DNA of 64,000 nt from assembly GCF_009688965.1 (NCBI RefSeq), contig NZ_AP021875.1:6820001-6884000 (forward strand). The letters run 5' to 3'. This stretch comes from Desulfosarcina widdelii (lineage in GTDB: Bacteria > Desulfobacterota > Desulfobacteria > Desulfobacterales > Desulfosarcinaceae). The first letter of the stretch is position 1; every line of letters begins with the position of its first letter. Shown here one piece after another: positions 19,201-27,895 of this stretch. The notes under the pieces were generated by a model. The model was given only the letters and a program-made list of their open reading frames with translations. It was not told the DNA's origin and searched no databases. Both the position numbers and the translations under genes were made by a program.

Positions 19201-19981
19201 TATCGAATGCCGCTGCCGGCAAAATGAACAGAATGGAAATGCCCGCCGAATCCCGGCCGCGCACCTCCAACCGGTCGATGCTGTTGAGGACGGCATTGAT
19301 CTGGCGAAAAACGGTGACGCAGCCGTCGGCAACCGGTGCTTCGCTGCCGGACATCAGCTCCCGGACACGCTCGATATTTGCGGCCAGTTCAACATCCAGG
19401 CACCAGACCATGTCCTTGAGCATTTCGATGCGGGCGGCGACGACATCCACCGCCCGGGAGTCGAGGCTGCCGACTTCTTTGGACATAAGGTCCTGCTCCT
19501 GTTCCAGCAGGGCGGTCAGTCGGGCGGACAATTGGACCAGATGCTGCCGGGCGGACGGATCGGAAAAAAGAGCCAGAAAGCGAGCCTCTTCCTTGAGGGA
19601 TCGGATGTCCTTTGTCAGGCTGTCCAGCACGGCCTGCCCGGCCAGGTAGCCATCAGCGACCGCATCGGTCTGACGGGCGCAGGATTGCAGACCGGACATC
19701 GCGACGGCGTCGATGCGGTTTTCCAGTCCGGCGAGATCGATATCGATTTTTCCCTTGGATTTGCCTTTGACGGCAATGATGCCTGCCAGGCCACAGCACA
19801 CCAAACTGGCGGAGCAGGGAAAGAGAATGATTGCCGGTCCATGCACCCGCGACGGGTGGCGGCCCCAACAAATGGCCGGCCACTGGGTGTTGAGGTTACG
19901 GATTTTTCGTTGCAGATCGGACAGGAAAACTACCATCTTTTTGGCAGCAGTTACAATTCGGTTTGCGCTCATGGCATTCAT
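16205..19981 (-). CDS. Giant GlmS-like protein: class II glutamine amidotransferase plus two SIS domains plus a unique C-terminus
   Basis: A 1258-residue relative of glucosamine-6-phosphate synthase (normally about 610). The amidotransferase domain is recognised by CCGLAGII (residues 62-69), HTRWASVG and IIHACLNGDIDN, with roughly 200 extra residues inserted between them. A first SIS domain near 620-780 has AISQSGTTTDT; a second lies near 820-960. About 290 further residues at the C-terminus match nothing I recognise, and the usual GlmS C-tail is absent. Class II enzymes need an N-terminal Cys, but here it comes after about 61 residues. Either a propeptide is removed, or translation starts at the GTG at 19801, directly before the Cys codon. 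The amino-sugar product is unknown. Confidence 0.85.
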   Translation of the reverse strand: MNAMSANRIVTAAKKMVVFLSDLQRKIRNLNTQWPAICWGRHPSRVHGPAIILFPCSASLVCCGLAGIIAVKGKSKGKIDIDLAGLENRIDAVAMSGLQSCARQTDAVADGYLAGQAVLDSLTKDIRSLKEEARFLALFSDPSARQHLVQLSARLTALLEQEQDLMSKEVGSLDSRAVDVVAARIEMLKDMVWCLDVELAANIERVRELMSGSEAPVADGCVTVFRQINAVLNSIDRLEVRGRDSAGISILFILPAAAFDTLQVELTDENLAAEFEDRMQGEVLGNASISFNHSTAENGDAIVALTMVYKVAAEIGSLGDNIRFLRGQIRKDRILQKITAAPHTFHTVSSHTRWASVGAITEPNCHPVDNTLAGACLKEHPIIHACLNGDIDNYMELKAAVEADGGSIPESITTDTKIIPLQIEKHLQTGVDVAEAFRLAVSDFQGSHAIAMHTDLAPGKFFLAQKGSGQAVFVGLAEDHYMSASEVYGFIEETQRFLKMNGEQVAEGKNGPTQGQIFVLDQRSAGGLSGITAMYYDGTPIELTDDDIKHTEITSRDIDRQDFSHYFLKEISEAPLSVERTLLNRWKVREEDDGQHYAIHLDERVFPPSLEAAFREDRIRRIFFVGQGTAGVAAQACADILKSYLADPTIQLRALKASELSGFELNEGDDDASMADTLVVAISQSGTTTDTNRTVDMVKARGAHTLAIVNRRDSDITFKVDGVLYTSSGRDIEMSVASTKAFYSQIVAGALLGLKVAGIKGRRSSEFLSDQIAELLRIPEHMRSVLALGPSLQKSARRLAATKTYWAAVGSGPNKASADEIRIKLSELCYKTISSDYVEDKKHIDLSSEPLIIVCAAGSRGTVIGDIIKDTAIFKAHKAAPVVIADEGEDRFDPYAEDVFHVPQVSPQFAPILNTLVGHIWGYHAALAIHDGSRFLHEVRESLYTTLDEMADKGLDVYEAVLEKSFREKIAEFYRAFRERRRNVRFPAAITHASDLTLLFKYLSGRLPLTDFELDFGLKGTAKNVIDTLFRVLGESINLMSRPVDAIKHQAKTVTVGTSRISERVEGVLFDSLTDHELDIAQVVNRNVIVMKNIQGVIDHVKGSILYRIDGLGLLGDPTDQTTIKILKKTGILAKLPSRVEKDPVLKGTKRIIVREGNVYIGKGRKDGRSIVVIPATSEDPTDGSRIRYLLLLNIGFKEESPLAVKVKALGGKYEHIKNIVQENSVAWSDGYLEEVPVDDLFGRSAEKLAEGMVERHR

Positions 19982-20025
19982 TTACCCCACTTTTCAGGGA
20001 ACTTTTTTTTAATCCTGATGGTTTT

Positions 20026-20140
20026 GTAAAAAGTTGAAAATACGAAGTTGGCGTCATTCCGGCGTATACCGGAATCCAGTGATTCCAATAATTTCTGGAT
20101 GCCGGATCAAGTCCGGCATGACGAGCCTGAGACTTTTTAC
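20026..20140. repeat. GTAAAAAGT-ended palindromic element carrying a nested 'GTCATTCCGG' repeat
   Basis: Perfect 9-base ends GTAAAAAGT (20026-20034) and ACTTTTTAC (20132-20140). Inside are the inverted arms GTCATTCCGGCGTATACCGG and GCCGGATCAAGTCCGGCATG, a motif widely dispersed in proteobacterial genomes. It lies 15 bases beyond the kdnB-like stop codon. No coding content. Confidence 0.75.
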
Positions 20141-20154
20141 GTGGCCAACAACCG

Positions 20155-21234
20155 TCACATTTTCAGATACAGTTCCCGGATTTTGTCCCTGGTCATGATC
20201 GTCTTCCAATCCTTGCCCAAAGCATTTTCCCACAGGGGTTCGAGCACCAGGGCCACATTGATCATGGTGTCCATCTGGTCGTCGGTGAGGCCCGACACCA
20301 GATTGCGCGGCAGGTCGATTCCCTGGCGTTCCATCATCTTGCGGAATTCACGCACCCCTTCCGGGTAGTAGTCCTCCAGGTAGTCGAAGACCACCGAGTT
20401 GCCGATGCCGTGGTGCAGGCCCAGCACGAAGGCAAGTCCGTAGGACAGGGCATGGCAGATGCCCACCTGGGAATAGGCGATGCTCATTCCGCCGCAATAG
20501 GAGGCCATCATCAGCTTGTCGTCGGCATCGGGAGTGTCGGTGAGAAACACTTCGCGGCACAATTCTATGGATTTTTCGCCATAGGCCTGGGAAAAGCTGT
20601 TGAGATAGGTACCGGTTAGCGATTCCACGCAGTGGATGTAACAGTCCATGCCGGTGTAGAACCGCTGCGGGTTGGGGGCATCGGCGATCATCTCCGGATC
20701 CAGGACGATCTGGTCGAAGACGGTGTGATCGGAGTTCAGGCCCAGCTTCTTCTCCGGGCCGGTAAGCACCGTGGTGCGGGAGACTTCGGCACCAGTTCCC
20801 GATAGCGTGGGAACGGCGCAGTGGTAGACCGCCGGATTTTTAATCAGGTCCCATCCCTGGTAATCGGCAGAGGATCCTTCGTTGGTGAGCATGAGCGCGA
20901 CGGCCTTGGCCAGGTCCATGGTGCTGCCGCCGCCGATGCCGATCACCCCCGAGGGTAGGTGGTCATGCTTTGCGACCATGTACTTTTTGACCTGGGTGGT
21001 GAGCTGGTCCACATATTTGGTCTTGGGCTCGTCGTCCACATTGACCCAGATCAACAGGTCTTCGGCTTTCATGGGCAGCCTGTCTTTGAGCGGGCCGGAT
21101 TCGAAAACATCGTCCATTAGAAACACCATGACTGCGTTCTTACCGGACCGCTGCCCTTCGAGAATGTCTCCCAATTGGGAGAAACATCCCCGCCCGAACA
21201 CCACTTTGGAAACCATTTTAAAGTTGCGAAACAT
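20155..21234 (-). CDS. kdnB: Iron-containing alcohol dehydrogenase family, probable Kdo 8-oxidase
   Basis: A 359-residue group III dehydrogenase. The NAD-binding GIGGGSTMDLAK and the metal-site His residues in GICHALSYGLAFVLGLHHGIGNS are present. Its closest remembered match is KdnB of Shewanella, which oxidises the C8 hydroxyl of Kdo so that KdnA can aminate it to 8-amino-3,8-dideoxy-Kdo for lipopolysaccharide. The case rests mainly on the partner: the adjacent upstream gene looks like KdnA. A generic alcohol dehydrogenase role is the alternative. Confidence 0.8.
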   Translation of the reverse strand: MFRNFKMVSKVVFGRGCFSQLGDILEGQRSGKNAVMVFLMDDVFESGPLKDRLPMKAEDLLIWVNVDDEPKTKYVDQLTTQVKKYMVAKHDHLPSGVIGIGGGSTMDLAKAVALMLTNEGSSADYQGWDLIKNPAVYHCAVPTLSGTGAEVSRTTVLTGPEKKLGLNSDHTVFDQIVLDPEMIADAPNPQRFYTGMDCYIHCVESLTGTYLNSFSQAYGEKSIELCREVFLTDTPDADDKLMMASYCGGMSIAYSQVGICHALSYGLAFVLGLHHGIGNSVVFDYLEDYYPEGVREFRKMMERQGIDLPRNLVSGLTDDQMDTMINVALVLEPLWENALGKDWKTIMTRDKIRELYLKM

Positions 21235-21275
21235 ATGTCTGTCCTTGTTTGAAGTTTATTTATAAATTGTTAGCC

Positions 21276-21331
21276 GAGGATTCAAGGGGTTGAAAGAAAA
21301 AGAGATGCATTCCGAATCACTTGTTGAATCC
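21276..21331. repeat. Inverted repeat in the kdnA-kdnB gap
   Basis: Perfect 10-base arms GAGGATTCAA (21276-21285) and TTGAATCCTC (21322-21331) with a 36-base loop, in the 106-base interval between kdnA and kdnB. The run of T follows on the plus strand, opposite to transcription, so it is not a standard terminator for kdnA. It may be an attenuating or stabilising stem. Confidence 0.5.
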
Positions 21332-21340
21332 TCAATTTTT

Positions 21341-22534
21341 TTAAACAACACCTTTCAAGGCCGACACCGTTGCATCGATGCGCTGCTGCAGTTGCGCTCC
21401 GGTCCAGCCCAGCTTGATCTGCATGGAGATGGCCCGCTCCATGAGCGCATCGGATGCCGGCAGGGCAATGGAACCGAAGTCCGGACAGTTGGGCAGGGTC
21501 TGGACGGCCAGGCGGGCCGATGCCCGCAGCGTGTGGAAATGGTCCCACTTGCGGATGTAGTGCCAGTTGTTGTCGAACCAGTGGAAACAGCCGTCTACAC
21601 CGACTTCGCCCAGGGCCTTGACCGCTGCCCGGGTGCGCTGCAAGTCCGGCATGAAAAAGGTCAGGAAGGTGGCCGAGTCTCCATCCGGGTCCGGCAATTG
21701 ACGGAAAGCGATCCCGTCAATGGCCTGCATGGCGGTTTTGATGGCGGTCTTGTTGCGCCGCTGGGTATCCAGAATCCAGTCCAGTTTTCGGAGCTGGGCC
21801 AGGCCAACGGCGGCATTGAGTTCGCTGATGCGGTAGTTGCCGCCGATGATCAGGTGGTCCTCGGCGCCGCGGTCACTACCGATGTGGTCGTGCCCATGGT
21901 CGGCATAGGCGTCGGCGGCCACGTATACGTCGCTGTCGTCGGTGACGACGGCGCCCCCTTCGCCGCAGGTGATGGTTTTGACCGGGTCGAAGGAGAAACA
22001 GCCGGCCTTGCCGAAGCTGCCCAGGGCCTTGCCCCGGTAGCTGGCCCCCACGCTCTGGCAGGCATCTTCCAGAAGGATCAGTCCCTTGCGGTCGCAAAGC
22101 GCTTTGATTTCGTCGATGCGGGCCATGGATCCGCACATGTGCACTGGAATGACGGCCCGGGTGGCTGGTGTGACGGCTGCCTCTATCCCTTCCGGCGAAA
22201 GGCAGAGCGTGTCGTCGATTTCGGCAAAGACCGGCACGGCCCCGGCCATGAGCACCGACTCGATAGTGGCTACAAAGGTAAACGGGGGTACGATCACCTC
22301 GTCTCCGGCGCCGATCCCACAGGCTGCCATGGCGGTGGAAAGGGCCGCGGTGCCGCTGGCACAAAGATGAGCATGGGCAACGCCCAGGCGTCGGGCGAGT
22401 TCGGTCTCGAAGTCCCTGGCCTTCCAGTGGCCATTGCGGGCGCCGTCAAAGCCGTAACGGAACAAAACGCCCGTTTCTAATACATCGTTGACCTGGCTGC
22501 GCTCCTCGTCGCCGAAAATTTCAAACCCTGGCAT
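21341..22534 (-). CDS. kdnA: DegT/DnrJ/EryC1/StrS aminotransferase, probable 8-amino-3,8-dideoxy-Kdo transaminase
   Basis: A PLP aminotransferase of the sugar-modifying DegT family, 397 residues. The PLP Lys is in SFDPVKTITCGEGG (near 186) and a conserved HGHDHIG segment follows. The N-terminus MPGFEIFGDEER, then GVLFRYGFDGARNGHWKA, closely resembles KdnA of Shewanella as I remember it. With the KdnB-like dehydrogenase next door it would replace the C8 hydroxyl of Kdo by an amine. The start has a strong AAAGGAGGTAAATT leader, only 12 bases after the PBP gene. Confidence 0.84.
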   Translation of the reverse strand: MPGFEIFGDEERSQVNDVLETGVLFRYGFDGARNGHWKARDFETELARRLGVAHAHLCASGTAALSTAMAACGIGAGDEVIVPPFTFVATIESVLMAGAVPVFAEIDDTLCLSPEGIEAAVTPATRAVIPVHMCGSMARIDEIKALCDRKGLILLEDACQSVGASYRGKALGSFGKAGCFSFDPVKTITCGEGGAVVTDDSDVYVAADAYADHGHDHIGSDRGAEDHLIIGGNYRISELNAAVGLAQLRKLDWILDTQRRNKTAIKTAMQAIDGIAFRQLPDPDGDSATFLTFFMPDLQRTRAAVKALGEVGVDGCFHWFDNNWHYIRKWDHFHTLRASARLAVQTLPNCPDFGSIALPASDALMERAISMQIKLGWTGAQLQQRIDATVSALKGVV

Positions 22535-22546
22535 AATTTACCTCCT

Positions 22547-23941
22547 TTATCCGCTGGAATCCTCGCCGTTTTCTTTCTGTCTGGCGAAATAGTCCTTGAA
22601 GTAATGTTCGATGGCCATGCGGGCGTATTGCCCGGCCCGGATGCCGATATACTCTTCATGGGCCACTACCACGGCCACCACCATTTTTTCGTGGCCTTTT
22701 TTCTCGTTCGCATAGCCCACGTACCAGTCGAAACGGGCATCGTGGGCGCGATTGAAAATCGATCCGGTTTTGCCGCCCAGCGTCAGGCGGGAAAGGACCT
22801 TGCTGCGACGGTGGCCGCGAAATATTTTCCTGGCCGTACCCGAGGTTACCGTGGCGGTCATCAGTTGGCGCAGTACCTCGGCCGTGTGTGCAGATACCGC
22901 CGCATTCATGAACCGTGGCCGGGTTTCGTAAACCGGCTTGCCCGCATCGTCTGTGATCCGATCGACCAGGGTCGGTTCCACCGGTGTGCCGCCGTTGACC
23001 ACAGCCGAGACGATAACCGCCCCATGCAGTGGGCTGAGGGTGGTCTGGCGGTTGAACCCGCTGGCGATTTCGGCCCGTCGGTAGGAATCGTCGTCTACCT
23101 CCAGGTGGCTGGTGGGCCAGGGAAGTTCGAAATTCACGGTCCGGTTGAAGCCAAAAGCATCTCCAAAGACTTCCAGAGCTCGGGGTTCCAGGTACAGGGC
23201 TCCGATTTTGCCGAACACCGGGTTGACGGACTGGGCGAATGCGTCCTTGAAAGAGATGGAATTGGTGTAGCGGTTGGTCTTGTCCGTCAGCTGGCGCTTG
23301 TAAAGGGTATGCTTGTATCCGTTGAATTTCAATCGGGTTCCGGCCCGATAGCCCTTTTTTTCGACCGCCGCCGCCGCCGTTACGATTTTGAAAAGGCTGG
23401 CCGCAGGGTAATCGGCGGTCAGGCAGGGGTCCTGTTCGGGATCGATTTTGTTGAATCCGGCCAGGGTCAGAATCCGGCCCGTATCGGGTTCCATGGCCAC
23501 AATGCCGATGTAGCGGGAGTTGACCCGGTCCATGTGCTTGAGCAGGTACTGCTGAAGATCGAGGTTCAGGCTGGTCGTCACCCGGTAGGGGTGGCCGTCG
23601 AATGTCACTTGCAGGACGTGCTCTTTCAGGTTGACCAGCGGCGTGCTGCCCAAAAGGATCCGAACGTCGCTTTTTTTGACCAATGCATTGGTGTCAGCCG
23701 CCGGCGCTGCCGCTTGCCGGGCAGGGGGCTGCTTTTCCTCTTCAGGGCCGTTGGCGAGGACCCAATACGCGACCCCCAGCAAAAGAACCGCCAGGGCCAG
23801 GACGAGCCCGCTGTACTTGCGGTGATGCACTCGGTCGTGCCTGGTCGGCATGTACTGCCGTCGGAGGCGCTCCTGATAAGCCCTCCAGTCGAGACGGTCG
23901 AGCTGACGCTGCTGTGTTTTTTTGCGTTTGAACAAGGGCAC
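22547..23941 (-). CDS. Penicillin-binding transpeptidase-domain protein
   Basis: A 464-residue protein with a short cytoplasmic tail, one membrane helix (about 45-63) and a periplasmic transpeptidase domain. All three active-site motifs are visible: SLFK (near 182), SVN (near 234) and KTG (near 390). It lacks the long N-terminal dimerisation domain of FtsI/PBP2, so it is a compact class B-like enzyme and its cell-wall role is not clear. It sits between metG and kdnA in a tight minus-strand block. Confidence 0.9.
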   Translation of the reverse strand: MPLFKRKKTQQRQLDRLDWRAYQERLRRQYMPTRHDRVHHRKYSGLVLALAVLLLGVAYWVLANGPEEEKQPPARQAAAPAADTNALVKKSDVRILLGSTPLVNLKEHVLQVTFDGHPYRVTTSLNLDLQQYLLKHMDRVNSRYIGIVAMEPDTGRILTLAGFNKIDPEQDPCLTADYPAASLFKIVTAAAAVEKKGYRAGTRLKFNGYKHTLYKRQLTDKTNRYTNSISFKDAFAQSVNPVFGKIGALYLEPRALEVFGDAFGFNRTVNFELPWPTSHLEVDDDSYRRAEIASGFNRQTTLSPLHGAVIVSAVVNGGTPVEPTLVDRITDDAGKPVYETRPRFMNAAVSAHTAEVLRQLMTATVTSGTARKIFRGHRRSKVLSRLTLGGKTGSIFNRAHDARFDWYVGYANEKKGHEKMVVAVVVAHEEYIGIRAGQYARMAIEHYFKDYFARQKENGEDSSG

Positions 23942-24013
23942 GGGTCAATCGTCCGAAAAGCTTGTTACAAAGTCGGCTGAAAAGCGTGTTCGATGGCTAT
24001 TTGAAATTTGCCG

Positions 24014-25936
24014 TCAGGACAGCGCCGTACCCGGCTTGACCGGTTTGTCCAATGTGGCCACCGTTACGCCGGCATCGTCCGATGCCGCGATGAGCATGCC
24101 TCTGGAAAGCACCCCCATGAGTTTGGCCGGTTTCAGGTTGGCCACGACAATGACCTGCTTGCCCACCAACTCTTCCGGAGAATAGTCACCGGCAATGCCC
24201 GAAACGATGGTCCGCTGTTCGCCCATGTCCACGGTAATTTCCAACAGTTTTCTGGCCCGGGGAACCGCTTTGGCGGCCACCACGGTGGCCACGCGAAGAT
24301 CGATTTTGGCAAAATCGTCGATGGTGATTTCCGGCTTGATCGGCGTCATCATGGTATCGGCATCCTGCTTTTCCATCTGTGTCGTTTTTTTCTTGTCCAG
24401 ATCGATACGCGGAAACAGGGAGATGGATTTTCTCAGCTTGCCTCCAGCCTTGAGCCCCCGCCATGTGGTGAGCTGTTCCAGCTTGAAGAAATCGTCATCG
24501 CCGGAAAGTCCCAGGTGCGCCTGCATGGTGGCGGCGGTGTCGGGCATCACAGGATAGATGAGGCCCGAAACGATGCGCAGACCTTCCAGCAGGTTGTAGA
24601 TTACCGTCTGAAGCTGTTTGCCCGCGGCTTTGTCTTTGGCCAGCACCCACGGGGCGGTGACGTCCACATACTTGTTCAGGTGGGTGATTAACTCCCATAC
24701 CGCAGCCAGGCCCTTGTGAAAGGCGAACTGTTCCATGCTTTCGGTGTATGCCTCGATAGCCTTTTTGGCGTTGTTTTCCAATCCTAAATCCATCTCTTTT
24801 TCGGCGGCGGGGTCCGGTTCGGGAACCACGCCGTCGAAATACTTATGGGCCATTGAAAGCACCCGGGAGAAAAGATTTCCCAAATCGTTGGCCAGGTCCG
24901 AGTTGATCCGCTGAATCAGGGCCTCTTCGTTGAAGCTGGAGTCCAGGCCGAAGGCCATGTCCCGCATGAGAAAAAAACGGAAAGCGTCCAGTCCGTAGAC
25001 GTTTTTCATTTCCAGTGGTTCGACTACATTGCCGATGCTTTTGGACATCTTGCTCTGGTCCACATTCCAGTAGCCGTGCACGTTGAGGTGCTGGTAAACC
25101 GGGATGCCGGCGGCCTTGAGCATAATGGGCCAGTAGATGCCGTGGGGTTTGAGGATGTCCTTGGCCACAATGTGCTGGGCCACGGGCCAGTAGGTTTTGT
25201 ACAGCTCGCCGTCCGGATAGCCCAGAGCGGATATGTAATTGAGCAGGGCATCGAACCACACGTAGGTCACGTAGTCGTGGTCGAAGGGCAGGGTGATGCC
25301 CCATTTAATGCGGGATTTGGGTCTGGAGATGCACAGATCTTCCAGCGGCTCGCGCAAAAAGGCCAGGACTTCGTTTTTGTAGCGCTCGGGCCGGATAAAA
25401 TCGGGGTACTGTTGGATGTGATCGATCAGCCACTGCTGGTAGCGGCTCATTTTGAAAAAGTAGTTGGACTCCTTGATGGTTTCCGGCGGCGTCTGGTGAT
25501 CCGGGCAGCATCCGTCCACCAGCTCCCGTTCGGTGTAGAAGCGCTCGCAGCCGAAGCAGTAGAGTCCTTCGTATTCGCTGAAGTAGATGTCACCGGCGTC
25601 ATAGATGCGCTGAAGAATTTGCTCCACCACGGCCATGTGGGCCTTGTCGGTGGTGCGGATAAAGGCGTCGTTGGAGATGTTCAGCTCCGGCCACAATTTC
25701 CTGAACAGGCCGCTGATCTGGTCCACATACTGCCGGGGCGTCTGGTTCTCTTTTCTGGCGGCCCGGACGATTTTATCCCCATGTTCGTCGGTACCGGTGA
25801 GAAAATAAGTCTGGTCGCTGCTCATGGCGTGGAAGCGACGGACGACGTCGGCTGCGATGGTGGTATAAGCATGGCCCAGATGCGGACGGGCGTTTACGTA
25901 GTAAATGGGGGTGGTAATGTAAAAAGGGGCGGCCAT
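24014..25936 (-). CDS. metG: Methionine--tRNA ligase with C-terminal tRNA-binding domain
   Basis: Charges tRNA-Met. The class I signatures are HLGH (residues 19-22) and KMSKS (near 298), and Cys residues of the zinc knuckle are in CFGCERFYTERELVDGCCPD. The last 110 residues form an EMAP/Trbp111-like tRNA-binding domain (DLRVATVVAAKAVPRARKLL). The length of 640 fits the long bacterial type. The RicT-like gene ends three bases upstream. Confidence 0.97.
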   Translation of the reverse strand: MAAPFYITTPIYYVNARPHLGHAYTTIAADVVRRFHAMSSDQTYFLTGTDEHGDKIVRAARKENQTPRQYVDQISGLFRKLWPELNISNDAFIRTTDKAHMAVVEQILQRIYDAGDIYFSEYEGLYCFGCERFYTERELVDGCCPDHQTPPETIKESNYFFKMSRYQQWLIDHIQQYPDFIRPERYKNEVLAFLREPLEDLCISRPKSRIKWGITLPFDHDYVTYVWFDALLNYISALGYPDGELYKTYWPVAQHIVAKDILKPHGIYWPIMLKAAGIPVYQHLNVHGYWNVDQSKMSKSIGNVVEPLEMKNVYGLDAFRFFLMRDMAFGLDSSFNEEALIQRINSDLANDLGNLFSRVLSMAHKYFDGVVPEPDPAAEKEMDLGLENNAKKAIEAYTESMEQFAFHKGLAAVWELITHLNKYVDVTAPWVLAKDKAAGKQLQTVIYNLLEGLRIVSGLIYPVMPDTAATMQAHLGLSGDDDFFKLEQLTTWRGLKAGGKLRKSISLFPRIDLDKKKTTQMEKQDADTMMTPIKPEITIDDFAKIDLRVATVVAAKAVPRARKLLEITVDMGEQRTIVSGIAGDYSPEELVGKQVIVVANLKPAKLMGVLSRGMLIAASDDAGVTVATLDKPVKPGTALS

Positions 25937-25939
25937 GGT

Positions 25940-26746
25940 TTATCTCCTGTTCGTGATAATGTCTTCGATACCGATTTCCACTTCTCCGCCTTCTTGAAGG
26001 CGCAAAGTCAGACGATTGCAGATGACGTTATGGCGGGTCACCTTTCCGCGACCGGCAGTGGAGTCCACCATTTTACCGATTTTGGGAAACCGCTGCTTGA
26101 GTTGACGGTACGTCTCGTTTTCGAAGGTCAGACAGCACATCAGCCGGCCGCACTGGCCGGATATTTTGGTCGGGTTCAACGAAAGCCCCTGCTGTTTGGC
26201 CATGCGGATGGATACTGGTTCGAATTTTTCCATGAAAGACGAGCAGCAGAAGACACGGCCGCAGCGTCCGATGCCGCCGGTCATCTTGGCCTGGTTGCGG
26301 ATGCCGACCTGGCGCATCTCGATGCGCACCCTAAACTGCTTGACCAGAATTTTGACCAGTTGCCTGAAGTCCACGCGGCCGTCAGCAGTGAAAAAGAACG
26401 TCAGTCGACTGGCGTCGAAGGTGCTTTCCACGGAGAACAGGTTCATCTTCAGCCCAAGGTCCTTGATGCTCTTCAGGCAAAAGGCGTGGGCCTCGCGTTC
26501 CAGGGCCTTGTTGTTCTCGACCTGTTTCAGGTCTTTTTCATTGGCCTTGCGAAAAACTTTCTTGAGCGGTTTGCCTTTTTTACCGGTTTCGTCCAGCGGT
26601 TCCGGTGCAGTCTCCACCGTTCCGAAGCCCAAACCCTTTTCCGTTTCCACGATCACCTGATCGCCCAAATTGAGCACGAAGGCCCCGCAGCTGAAGTCGT
26701 AGATTTTACCGCCGGTTTTAAACCGGATTCCCACTTTTTTATTCAT
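25940..26746 (-). CDS. ricT: PSP1-domain protein, RicT-like
   Basis: A 268-residue PSP1-domain protein. In Bacillus, RicT (YaaT) works with RicA and RicF in an iron-sulfur complex that affects RNase Y cleavage. The conserved Cys-rich core GRCGRVFCCSSFM and SGQCGRLMCCLTFE is intact. The gene lies between holB and metG as in other bacteria, which supports the name. Its N-terminal half holds a charged insert (about 50-80). The functional assignment comes from the family. Confidence 0.88.
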   Translation of the reverse strand: MNKKVGIRFKTGGKIYDFSCGAFVLNLGDQVIVETEKGLGFGTVETAPEPLDETGKKGKPLKKVFRKANEKDLKQVENNKALEREAHAFCLKSIKDLGLKMNLFSVESTFDASRLTFFFTADGRVDFRQLVKILVKQFRVRIEMRQVGIRNQAKMTGGIGRCGRVFCCSSFMEKFEPVSIRMAKQQGLSLNPTKISGQCGRLMCCLTFENETYRQLKQRFPKIGKMVDSTAGRGKVTRHNVICNRLTLRLQEGGEVEIGIEDIITNRR

Positions 26747-26758
26747 GGTTTCACTTTT

Positions 26759-27796
26759 TTATAAGGAACAGGTCCGTGCCATCCTTAGGACCATGGCGTC
26801 CAGTGTCAATCTTGTGTTCGTGTTGGCGCGCAGGGCAGTCCTGGCTTCTTCCACCGCGTCGATCTGTTCGATCAACGCAGCCGGTTTGGCCTTTTCGGCG
26901 GCCGCCGCGAGTGTTTCCATTCGATCACGGTTCAATACCCGTTGTGGATCACATCCGGTGACAAGGATATCACGCAGCCACATGGTAATGATTTCCAGCG
27001 AATCTTCAAGGCGATCCTTTTTTGCGGCCAGTCGTTCAGACAGCGCCAGCCATGTCCGAAAGTCCGGTGTGCCGGAATGGGAGATGAGGTCGGTCAGCAC
27101 GCCGACGATCCAATCCCTGCGGCTGAGCCAACTGCCTTCGATTCTCGCCCGTGCCCGGGCGATGCTGCCGCCGCACAGGCCGGCCAACGCGGCCAGCACC
27201 TTGGCGTCCACCTCTTTTTCCCTCGAGAGCACCTGGCAGATCGCCTCTTCGCCCAAGGGAGCGAATCGAATGTGCCTGCAGCGGGAGACAACCGTGGGCA
27301 AGAGATCCATGGGCTGCGCTGCGGTCAGAATCAGTAAGGTGCGGTCCGGCGGTTCCTCCAGCACTTTGAGCAAGGCGTTGCCGGCTTCCGGATTCATCGC
27401 CTGCGCCTCGGAGATAATAACCACCCGTCGGCGTGCCTCATTGGGCTTCAATGCCAGTGTTTTAAGCAGTTCCCGGATACGGGCGATTCGGATGACCGCC
27501 GAGGTGGGCGCGACGTGAATGACGTCCGGATGGTGGTGGTCGGCGATTTTTTTACATGAAGCGCACGCTCCGCAGGCATCGATGGCGTCGAAGGGGGGGC
27601 GGTTGCGAAGGCTCGATTGCAGCGTCAGGCAGTTGCAGGCCATGGCGAAAGCCGTGGCGGTGGTTTTTTTCCCTACTCCCCCGTCTCCGGTAAAGAGCAA
27701 CGCATGGGGATGCGTCCCATTGCGGATAAAGGTTTTAAGCAGCCTGATGGGGGCGTCCTGGCCAACGATGGCGTCAAATCCGGTTGCCGTCGTCAT
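26759..27796 (-). CDS. holB: DNA polymerase III delta' subunit
   Basis: Clamp-loader subunit. AAA fold with P-loop TGDGGVGKKT (36-45), a zinc module with C56, C75, C78 and C81 (CGACASC), then IISEAQAMNPEAGNALLKVLEEPP and the sensor region SRCRHIRFAPL. The length of 345 is normal. It is followed 12 bases later by ricT. The P-loop is well formed, although delta' of E. coli does not use ATP. Confidence 0.93.
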   Translation of the reverse strand: MTTATGFDAIVGQDAPIRLLKTFIRNGTHPHALLFTGDGGVGKKTTATAFAMACNCLTLQSSLRNRPPFDAIDACGACASCKKIADHHHPDVIHVAPTSAVIRIARIRELLKTLALKPNEARRRVVIISEAQAMNPEAGNALLKVLEEPPDRTLLILTAAQPMDLLPTVVSRCRHIRFAPLGEEAICQVLSREKEVDAKVLAALAGLCGGSIARARARIEGSWLSRRDWIVGVLTDLISHSGTPDFRTWLALSERLAAKKDRLEDSLEIITMWLRDILVTGCDPQRVLNRDRMETLAAAAEKAKPAALIEQIDAVEEARTALRANTNTRLTLDAMVLRMARTCSL

Positions 27797-27895
27797 TTTT
27801 TGTCGATTCCGGGAGGTTCAATCTGTCTTGCTGCATTGTCGGCAGGGGTGGTTTGCCGGTAGAACCGACCTCCAGGTTCGGGTCTCGCATGCCGT

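Noticed and set aside
18623..20029. Long plus-strand open frame opposite the GlmS-like gene
   Set aside because: No motif or start signal; the minus-strand frame carries SIS and amidotransferase motifs.
25076..26764. Long open frame on the plus strand opposite metG and ricT
   Set aside because: It is a shadow of two clear genes; the protein has no recognisable domain and no ribosome-binding site.
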